Positions 1 through 6,942 of a stretch of 6,942 bases of DNA are shown here, piece after piece. The position numbers and the translations under genes are program-made. Under the pieces are notes generated by a model. That model searched no databases. It was not told the origin of the DNA and saw only the letters and a list, made by a program, of their open reading frames with translations. How positions within the stretch are numbered: position 1 is the first letter of the stretch; each line of letters opens with the position of its first letter. Origin of the DNA: Variovorax sp. (GTDB taxonomy: Bacteria; Pseudomonadota; Gammaproteobacteria; Burkholderiales; Burkholderiaceae_C); NCBI GenBank assembly GCA_028292835.1, contig JAQGLP010000001.1, positions 1 to 6,942 of the forward strand, in the 5' to 3' direction.

Positions 1-2741
<2,741 letters not shown>

Positions 2742-2747
2742 GGCGCT

Positions 2748-2753
2748 CTCCTT
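2748..2753 (-). promoter_or_regulatory. Ribosome binding site of gltB
   Basis: On the minus strand the sequence AAGGAG lies 6 nt before the ATG at 2741. It is a near-perfect Shine-Dalgarno match and supports this start over any other. It is clearly stronger than the sites in front of the RAYT and TauE genes. Confidence 0.85.
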
Positions 2754-2782
2754 CAGCGTTCGCAGGTTTTCGTGGGAGCCGA

Positions 2783-2811
2783 AGCATAGGACCTCACACC
2801 CGCGATGCCAA
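2783..2811 (-). promoter_or_regulatory. Likely sigma70-type promoter of gltB
   Basis: On the minus strand a -35 element TTGGCA (2811-2806, 5 of 6 matches to TTGACA) is followed after exactly 17 bp by a -10 element TATGCT (2788-2783, 4 of 6 matches to TATAAT). Transcription would begin near 2776, giving a leader of about 35 nt before the gltB ATG. This is the best promoter match in the gap. Regulation by nitrogen is known for gltBD in many bacteria, but I see no identifiable operator here. The call rests on hexamer match and spacing only. Confidence 0.65.
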
Positions 2812-2813
2812 GC

Positions 2814-2844
2814 TTTTTAATTGGGGTCAGATTCCGATTAAAAA
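2814..2844. repeat. REP-like hairpin with GGGGTCAG
   Basis: The left arm 2814-2824 pairs with the right arm 2834-2844 over 11 bp with one G-T wobble, leaving the 9-nt loop GGTCAGATT. A competing smaller hairpin uses CCGATT (2834-2839) and AATCGG (2843-2848) with an AAA loop, so the right arm can pair in two ways. RAYT proteins are known to bind and cut short palindromes with a conserved tetranucleotide near the foot of the stem. Whether this palindrome is the substrate of the neighbouring RAYT is an inference from position. Confidence 0.5.
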
Positions 2845-2858
2845 TCGGCAAAAAAAGC

Positions 2859-2864
2859 ATTATA
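2859..2864 (-). promoter_or_regulatory. Possible second -10 element inside the AT-rich tail, reading toward gltB
   Basis: The minus strand carries a perfect TATAAT at 2864-2859. At 16-18 bp upstream I find only T-rich sequence with about 3 of 6 matches to a -35 box, and there is no extended -10 TG. In such AT-rich DNA a TATAAT can occur by chance. If active, it would give a second, longer transcript into gltB supplied by the RAYT-associated DNA. Confidence 0.25.
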
Positions 2865-2898
2865 AAAATAAGGGACACATTAAAAACTATAGCAATAG

Positions 2899-2918
2899 AT
2901 CCTTTATCCATAAAGGAT
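2899..2918. repeat. Perfect 9-bp inverted repeat just after the RAYT stop codon
   Basis: ATCCTTTAT (2899-2907) and ATAAAGGAT (2910-2918) are exact reverse complements separated by CC. In RNA the stem would be about 8 bp with a 4-nt loop. It begins 6 nt after the RAYT stop codon. A run of five T follows on the minus strand only about 12 nt after the stem, so it is not a standard intrinsic terminator. It may stabilise the 3' end of the RAYT transcript or be a transposase recognition palindrome. Confidence 0.6.
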
Positions 2919-2924
2919 GGGTTC

Positions 2925-3629
2925 TTATTTGACCAACGGTCGTCGTGGGGCAGGACGCCGTCCGGCTGCCGCCTTGCTGGCACGCCGGTCTGTCTTTTTT
3001 TGTAGCGATTTCACAAAACCGGCATCGCCCGCTGCCCAGCCATGGAGCGTGGCGTCGGTCAGACAAGCCTGATCCGAGGCCGCCACCCCGGCGCGCACCA
3101 GCTCGACGTAGGCGGCCTCGCGCGCGAACGGCGTGTTGCCCAGTCCCCAGTAGAGCGGGTGCGGAGTCAGCAGCCGATCGACCCGCAGCCCCGCATAGTG
3201 CGCATGGCTCGACCAGGGGTAGTCGCGCGCCTCGGCCACCTGGCCGGCGCGCACCGGGTTCAGGTCGATATAGGCCATGCAGGTCAGCAGGTAGCGGTCG
3301 GTTTGGATCAACGTCGACCTGTAGCGCCCTTCCCAGAGCGTTCCGCTGCGCCCATGCCGGTCGTTGAAATAGCGCACGTAGCTGCGTCCGACCGCCTGCA
3401 TCCACCGCGGCAGAGCCTCGTCACTCGCGGGCGTGGCCAGCAGGTGGAAATGGTTGTCCATGAGCACGTAGGCATGCAGCGCGATGCCAAAGCGCAACGC
3501 GTTCTCGCCGAGCAAGGCGAGCATCCTTTCGAAATCCGCCCGGTCGACAAAGATGGCCTGGCGGTTGTTGCCGCGCTGGATGACGTGGTGCGGCTGGTCG
3601 GCGAGGGTGAGGCGGGGAAGGCGGGCCAT
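2925..3629 (-). CDS. REP-associated tyrosine transposase (RAYT), Y1_Tnp/HUH single-strand nuclease
   Basis: The 234-residue protein belongs to the RAYT branch of the IS200/IS605 (Y1_Tnp, transposase_17) family. These single-strand endonucleases cut at short palindromes and form a 5'-phosphotyrosine link. The N-terminus has the family motif HHVIQRGNNRQ (14-24). The metal-binding HUH motif is His60-Phe61-His62 in MDNHFHLL. The block LWEGRYRS (98-105) follows. The catalytic tyrosine is expected to be Tyr120 in YIDLNPVRAG. The basic C-terminus (KKTDRR, then GRRPAPRR) probably helps DNA binding. All key residues are present and the frame is intact, so the protein could be active. No clear Shine-Dalgarno box precedes the ATG, so expression may be low. 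It has no partner TnpB and no IS ends, as expected for a RAYT, and is followed by a palindromic AT-rich tail. Confidence 0.93.
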   Translation of the reverse strand: MARLPRLTLADQPHHVIQRGNNRQAIFVDRADFERMLALLGENALRFGIALHAYVLMDNHFHLLATPASDEALPRWMQAVGRSYVRYFNDRHGRSGTLWEGRYRSTLIQTDRYLLTCMAYIDLNPVRAGQVAEARDYPWSSHAHYAGLRVDRLLTPHPLYWGLGNTPFAREAAYVELVRAGVAASDQACLTDATLHGWAAGDAGFVKSLQKKTDRRASKAAAGRRPAPRRPLVK

Positions 3630-3693
3630 GGCGTGCGGCGCGGCAAACGGGTGGCTATCGTAAGCCGCCAGTCCGACCTCCGCGCGTCCTGGC
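3630..3693. other. Short gap between the TauE stop and the RAYT start
   Basis: These 64 bp are GC-rich, unlike the other flank of the RAYT gene. A small hairpin with 4-bp arms (3653-3656 with 3663-3666) has no T run. I find no GGGGTCAG-type motif here and no clear promoter. The palindromic DNA is therefore on the 3' side of the RAYT only. Confidence 0.5.
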
Positions 3694-4446
3694 TCAGGGC
3701 CGGCCCAACACGGCAGGCAGCGCTGACGCGAGCAAGGCGATTCCCGAGGCAGTGAGCAGGCTCAACACGATCTTTCGAAAGCTCGCCTCCGAGATGCCGA
3801 CGTAGAGGCGCGCGCCCAGCAGCACCGGCACGAGCATCGCCGGCGCGACGATGGCGAACATCGGCAGCATGTCGCGGGTGACCATGCCCCTGGCGAGGTA
3901 CACCGTCATCGTGACCAGCAGGATCGCCAGGTTGAAGTTCTGGATGACCGCGCGTTGCTCATCCTTGTCAAAGCCGCGCAGCGTGCACCACAGGGTCGGA
4001 ATCGTTCCCGTGAAGCCGCCGATCCCGCTCATGATGCCGCCCACGCTGCCAACGACCCCGTCGGCCAGCTTGCCGCCCGCCCTGATCCTGGGCAGCCTTC
4101 TGGCGAAAAGCATGGCGGGGCACCACAGCACGAGAAACGCCCCCAGCAGCGCCTTGAAAAGCTGGATGTCGAGGGCCGGCAGGAGAGTCACGCCGATCGG
4201 GATTCCCGCCAGGCCACCCAGCAAAAACGGCAGCAGCCGTGCCAGGCTGAAACCGCGCCGCACGGTGACTGCCGCGATCACCTGCCCCGTGAGGGCGCCG
4301 AAGACCGCCAGCACGGCCGCGAGTTTCGGGTCGAGGGTCCAGGCCCAGAAGGACATGGCCGTCAAGCCAAAGGCAAAGCCCGACAGTCCCTGTACAAAGC
4401 CAGCGACGATGGCACCGAGGGCCACAACGAGGAAGACGTTTTCCAT
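3694..4446 (-). CDS. TauE/SafE-family (TSUP) membrane permease
   Basis: The 250-residue protein is almost entirely hydrophobic, with seven or eight likely membrane segments in the inner membrane. It has the two glycine-rich repeats typical of TauE/SafE proteins: GFVQGLSGFAFGLTAM in the first segment (16-31) and SVGGIMSGIGGFTGTIP (134-150) opening the second half. Its length fits the family (about 250-270). Members export sulfite, sulfoacetate or related anions, or take up other organic anions. The substrate cannot be told from sequence and no sulfur gene lies nearby. The ATG at 4446 fits the usual start of the first helix. The Shine-Dalgarno region (GAAAGAT) is weak. A 161-bp gap with a candidate terminator separates it from the upstream operon, so it is probably transcribed on its own. 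It lies 64 bp before the RAYT gene. Confidence 0.92.
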   Translation of the reverse strand: MENVFLVVALGAIVAGFVQGLSGFAFGLTAMSFWAWTLDPKLAAVLAVFGALTGQVIAAVTVRRGFSLARLLPFLLGGLAGIPIGVTLLPALDIQLFKALLGAFLVLWCPAMLFARRLPRIRAGGKLADGVVGSVGGIMSGIGGFTGTIPTLWCTLRGFDKDEQRAVIQNFNLAILLVTMTVYLARGMVTRDMLPMFAIVAPAMLVPVLLGARLYVGISEASFRKIVLSLLTASGIALLASALPAVLGRP

Positions 4447-4607
4447 GGATCTTTCAGTCAGGTCGGCTGTGCGTCCAAGAAGGCAAAAAGGCGGCTCGTG
4501 ACGAGCGATCGCCTTGCGGAATGCGGTTCCGGCCGGCTTTCTGGCCTTGCGGTCTTCTTCCCCACCCGGACCGGAATGACCTCGACAGGCTCGCTGGGTC
4601 CCGGGCG
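4447..4607. other. Intergenic gap between the methyltransferase and TauE genes
   Basis: These 161 bp hold no convincing gene. Besides the candidate terminator there is a 9-bp direct repeat, GCCTTGCGG, at 4511-4519 and 4544-4552, 33 bp apart from start to start. I see no strong promoter hexamers for the TauE gene, although one must lie here if the terminator works. Confidence 0.5.
4485..4513 (-). terminator. Candidate intrinsic terminator after the methyltransferase gene
   Basis: On the minus strand the stem GCTCG/CGAGC (4506-4502 with 4498-4494) has a 3-nt loop. It is extended by a 4-bp outer stem CGCC/GGCG (4513-4510 with 4493-4490) after a 3-nt bulge. Five T residues (4489-4485) follow at once. 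It lies about 95 nt after the methyltransferase stop and about 40 nt before the TauE start, and would separate the two transcription units. The short T run and the bulge make it moderate only. Confidence 0.45.
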
Positions 4608-5558
4608 TCAGCCGCTCTGCGAAGCCAGCCGGAACCGCGTCTCCAGCAGCGATTCCAGTCCGAACTGCCCGAGCAGCTCGGCCAGCCGCGCCGCCGCGCT
4701 GGCTTTGCGCTGGCCGGTATGGCGCGCGATGATCAGCTCGTTCTTCAGGCTGTGCTCCCAGCCGACCAGCTCGGTCACCGTCACTTGGTAGCCGTTCGCC
4801 TCCAGGTACAGGCAGCGCAGCACGTTGGTCAGCTGGCTGCCGATCTCGCGCGTGTGCAGCGGATGACGCCACAGCTCGGCCAGCGGCGTGCGCGCAAGCG
4901 ACAGCGCCTTGTTCTCGCGCAGGCAAGCCGCCAGTTCGGCCTGGCAGCACGGCACCAGCACCATGAAGCGTGCCTGCTTGGCCAGGCCGAAGGCGATGGC
5001 GTCGTCGGTCGCGGTGTCGCAGGCGTGCAGCGCGGTGACCAGGTCGATGCGTTCCGGCAACTCGCTGGCGTGCGTCGATTCGGCCACCGTGAGGTTGAGG
5101 AACGACATGCGGTCGAAGCCCAGCCGGGCGGCCAGCGCGCGCGACCTGTCGATCAGCTCGCCGCGCGTCTCGATGCCGTAGACGCGCCCGCCGCCGCGCG
5201 CCTTGAAGAACAGGTCGTAGACGATAAAGCCCAGATAAGACTTGCCCGCGCCGTGGTCGGCCAGCGTGGCGGCGCTCCCCTCGCCCGGCAGTTCCAGCAG
5301 CAGCTTCTCGATGAACTGGAACAGGTGATAGACCTGCTTCAGCTTGCGCCGCGAATCTTGGTTGAGCCGGCCGTCGCGCGTGAGGATGTGCAGCTCCTGC
5401 AGCAATTCGACCGATTGGCCGGGACGCAGCTCCTGCAGCACCTCGGCGGCGGCCCGCGCCTCCTTGCCAGCCGCCCTGGCCGCACCGCCACCGGCCTTCG
5501 CCCTGTCCGGACGGACCGGCTGCTCCGCCGGGCCTGTGTTTCTGGTGGCCTGCTTCAT
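4608..5558 (-). CDS. Class I SAM-dependent methyltransferase (Methyltransf_32-like), substrate unknown
   Basis: The 316-residue protein shows a SAM-binding fold. Motif I is LADHGAGKSYLGF (99-111), followed by the acidic end of strand beta2 at VYGIETR (126-132; Glu130 probably contacts the SAM ribose). Downstream are DLVTALHACDTATDDAI (172-188) and VPCC (202-205). The HACDTATD block together with PCC is characteristic of the Methyltransf_32 group, which also includes eukaryotic GSTCD and METTL25-like proteins. The target is not known; nucleic acid is one possibility. Residues 1-47 are an Ala/Gly/Arg-rich linker of low complexity. The frame is open far upstream, but the ATG at 5558 is preferred. 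It overlaps the DUF1415 stop as ATGA, has AAAAGGG about 8 nt upstream, and the conserved domain begins well after it. Confidence 0.9.
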   Translation of the reverse strand: MKQATRNTGPAEQPVRPDRAKAGGGAARAAGKEARAAAEVLQELRPGQSVELLQELHILTRDGRLNQDSRRKLKQVYHLFQFIEKLLLELPGEGSAATLADHGAGKSYLGFIVYDLFFKARGGGRVYGIETRGELIDRSRALAARLGFDRMSFLNLTVAESTHASELPERIDLVTALHACDTATDDAIAFGLAKQARFMVLVPCCQAELAACLRENKALSLARTPLAELWRHPLHTREIGSQLTNVLRCLYLEANGYQVTVTELVGWEHSLKNELIIARHTGQRKASAAARLAELLGQFGLESLLETRFRLASQSG

Positions 5559-6247
5559 GGTGTTCGCCCTTTTCCTGTGACCTTGCTCTCGCCCTCGTCC
5601 TCGTCCGCGGCCTCGGGGAGCTCGGCCACGCCCGGCACGGCAGGCCCGCGATCGCTTTCCGGCAAGCCGCCGGCAGCATCCGCTCCAGGCCCCACGTTCA
5701 GCGCCGCCCAGCCCTCGGCGCCCAGCGCGGTCAGCGTTTCGATGTTGCGCTCGTAGATCGCCTCCGCCGCCGGAAACGCCTCCACCGCGCGGTCGATGCT
5801 CGCCTCGCGCAGCAGGTGCAGCGTGGGATAGGGTGCCCGGTTGGTGGCGTTGCCGATGTCGTCGACCGCAGAGCCGGCGAACTGGAAGCGCGGATGAAAG
5901 CTCGCCAGCTGCAGGCTGCCCTCGAAGCCCGCGCGTGCCAGTCGGCGCTCGGCACGGGCCGTGAAAGCGTTGAAATCCAGAAAATCGGCCAGCGCGTTGG
6001 GTGCTATCAAAAGTGTAGTGTCCCGCGCAGACGGGGCATGCGTCAGCAGCGATTCTGCCTCCGAAAGAAGCCGTTCGACCAATCCCGCCTCGTCGGCCTC
6101 CGGCCACACGGCGTAGTGGACCAGCCCGCGCACATGCACCGCCTTGGCGAACGGGCACAGGTTGAGTCCGATCACGGCGCGCTCGAGCCAGCGGCGCGTC
6201 TCGCGCTCCGCCTGTCCGGCACTGACGGAGGTTTGCGGCGCCGTCAT
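5555..6247 (-). CDS. DUF1415 family protein of unknown function
   Basis: The 230-residue soluble protein matches DUF1415 by two conserved blocks. The first is WLERAVIGLNLCPFAKAV (20-37), with Cys31 in the invariant NLCPFA. The second runs from SFHPRFQFAG through DDIGNATNRAPYP to LHLLREAS. The conserved Cys, His, Asp and Asn residues could form an active or metal site, but no function is established. The core ends near residue 186. The last 44 residues (187-230) are rich in Pro, Ala, Gly and acidic residues and look like a disordered extension. The start at 6247 overlaps the MFS stop by ATGA and has GAGGTG 5 nt upstream. The stop overlaps the methyltransferase start in the same way. These overlaps suggest the three proteins are made together. 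Confidence 0.92.
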   Translation of the reverse strand: MTAPQTSVSAGQAERETRRWLERAVIGLNLCPFAKAVHVRGLVHYAVWPEADEAGLVERLLSEAESLLTHAPSARDTTLLIAPNALADFLDFNAFTARAERRLARAGFEGSLQLASFHPRFQFAGSAVDDIGNATNRAPYPTLHLLREASIDRAVEAFPAAEAIYERNIETLTALGAEGWAALNVGPGADAAGGLPESDRGPAVPGVAELPEAADEDEGESKVTGKGRTP

Positions 6248-6942
6248 GGCGACACCTCGCCCGCACGACAGCGCTGCAGCCGTCCGATGCCCAGGGACAA
6301 GGCCATGCCGGCCAGCGAACAGGCGCCCGTCACCAGCCAGGTCCATTGCCAGCCCCCCGCGCGCGCCGTGATCCACGCCACCAGTGGCGGCAGCACGACC
6401 TGCCCGAAGGACGACCATTGCTGCATCCAGCCGACCGTGGTCGAGACCGTCGCCGCGCTCGGCGCCAGGCGTATCGCCAATGAAAAAAGCGTTGCCGGCG
6501 CCATGCCGCCGGCCAGCGAGAACCCGATCACCGCCAGGTAGCGCGCCGCCGGCGGCAGGGCGACGGCCCCCGTGGCGCCCGGCCATTCGCCAAACGCCAG
6601 CGCCGTGCCCAGGCCCATCAGCCCGAAGGCCGTCATCAGCAGGCGCGGCGCCGCGATGCCGCGCTGCAGCAGCCTGCCCCCGACGACGTTGCCGCCGATG
6701 TTGGCCGCCGCCGCCAGCGCCGTGAGCACGGCGGTGAGCCCGGCCGGAAAACCCGCCGTGGCGTAGATCGACGGCAGGAAGCCGATCACCGCCATCCACT
6801 GCGCGGCATACACGCCGAAGCACAGTGCGATCAGCCACGGCCCGGGCGCCGTCAGCGTGGTGCGAAGGCGGCCGGGCACGGAGGCCGGCGTGCCGCCCTC
6901 TCGGGACCGGGCCGGTTCATCGTGCGGCAGGGCGAGCGCCAT
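6244..6942 (-). CDS. MFS transporter, C-terminal half (CynX/NimT-like), cut by window edge
   Basis: The visible 232 residues are the second six-helix bundle of a major facilitator transporter. A polar, flexible stretch (1-33) resembles the central cytoplasmic loop. Six membrane segments follow, at about 36-58, 67-89, 99-118, 134-156, 165-191 and 198-220. The loop motif GGRLLQRG (88-95) corresponds to the motif-A-like turn of the second half. GGMAPATLFSLAIRLAP (145-161) and GWMQQWSSFGQ (171-181) recall CynX/NimT-type transporters of cyanate, nitroimidazoles and other small molecules. The substrate is unknown. The Met at the edge is probably internal, since a complete MFS protein has about 400 residues. 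The stop overlaps the DUF1415 start (ATGA). Confidence 0.88.
   Translation of the reverse strand: MALALPHDEPARSREGGTPASVPGRLRTTLTAPGPWLIALCFGVYAAQWMAVIGFLPSIYATAGFPAGLTAVLTALAAAANIGGNVVGGRLLQRGIAAPRLLMTAFGLMGLGTALAFGEWPGATGAVALPPAARYLAVIGFSLAGGMAPATLFSLAIRLAPSAATVSTTVGWMQQWSSFGQVVLPPLVAWITARAGGWQWTWLVTGACSLAGMALSLGIGRLQRCRAGEVSP

Larger units (their letters stand above)
2812..2924. repeat. AT-rich, palindrome-bearing tail of the RAYT gene (REP-like element)
   Basis: This stretch is strongly AT-rich while everything around it is GC-rich, and it fills the space between the RAYT stop codon and the gltB -35 box. It contains a perfect 9-bp inverted repeat (2899-2918), the motif AGGGACACAT (2871-2880) and a hairpin with GGGGTCAG (2814-2844). 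From memory, motifs of the kind GGGGTCAGATTCCGATT and GGGACA recur next to Y1_Tnp genes in Burkholderiales. I therefore read it as the cis-acting DNA of the transposase. Only one copy is present in the window, so repetition in the genome is not shown here. Its ends are not marked by a target-site duplication that I can see. Confidence 0.55.

Noticed and set aside
2753..2983. A 76-codon minus-strand frame with a hydrophobic stretch, between the RAYT and gltB
   Set aside because: It overlaps the end of the RAYT gene in another frame and then reads through the palindromic tail and the gltB promoter. The hydrophobic part comes from T-rich DNA. A small membrane protein starting at the inner Met (2912) is possible but has no Shine-Dalgarno box.
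3653..3666. A small hairpin after the TauE gene as a terminator
   Set aside because: The stem is only 4 bp and there is no T run.
4511..4552. A 9-bp direct repeat (GCCTTGCGG) in the gap upstream of TauE, as a possible operator
   Set aside because: Two copies of 9 bp in GC-rich DNA, 33 bp apart and without symmetry, are too weak to call a regulator site.
3694..5679. A 661-codon extended version of the TauE permease
   Set aside because: The extra 411 residues are an out-of-frame shadow of the methyltransferase. The permease begins naturally at 4446 with its first membrane helix.
4521..5756. A 411-codon open frame on the plus strand opposite the methyltransferase
   Set aside because: Its composition (Gln, Arg, Ala, Val rich) is that of an antisense shadow, and the minus strand holds a clear methyltransferase.
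4608..6266. A 552-codon extended version of the methyltransferase starting within the MFS gene
   Set aside because: The upstream part overlaps the whole DUF1415 gene and has low-complexity Arg/Gly-rich composition. The ATG at 5558 has an ATGA overlap and a ribosome binding site.

Overview
The window looks like a piece of a high-GC betaproteobacterial chromosome, most likely Burkholderiales and plausibly Comamonadaceae. I base this on the GC-rich coding sequence, the form of the glutamate synthase N-terminus, and a type of RAYT transposase with an AT-rich tail that I recognise from this group. No database search was possible. All six genes lie on the minus strand, so transcription runs from high to low coordinates.

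In transcription order, the right side (6942 to 4608) is a compact operon. It holds the C-terminal half of an MFS transporter (CynX/NimT-like), a DUF1415 protein, and a class I SAM-dependent methyltransferase of the Methyltransf_32 type. Both gene junctions are 4-base ATGA overlaps, which suggests translational coupling. A 161-bp gap with a candidate intrinsic terminator follows. Next comes a TauE/SafE-family membrane permease (4446 to 3694), then, after 64 bp, a complete REP-associated tyrosine transposase (RAYT, Y1_Tnp/HUH; 3629 to 2925).

The 183-bp gap between the RAYT stop and gltB has two parts. From about 2812 to 2924 it is very AT-rich and carries a perfect 9-bp inverted repeat and a REP-like hairpin with the GGGGTCAG motif. 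From 2742 to 2811 it holds a good sigma70-type promoter (TTGGCA, 17 bp, TATGCT) and a strong ribosome binding site for gltB. The AT-rich tail stops exactly next to the -35 hexamer.

The left 2741 bases are the first 913 codons of gltB, the large subunit of NADPH glutamate synthase, cut by the window edge before the FMN/Fe-S core. gltD would be expected further left but is not visible.

Most of the window is ordinary core metabolism and conserved hypothetical genes. The points of real interest are the RAYT and its palindromic tail beside the gltB promoter, and the tightly coupled MFS-DUF1415-methyltransferase operon of unknown function. I found no convincing new defence or mobile system, no CRISPR array and no RNA gene.
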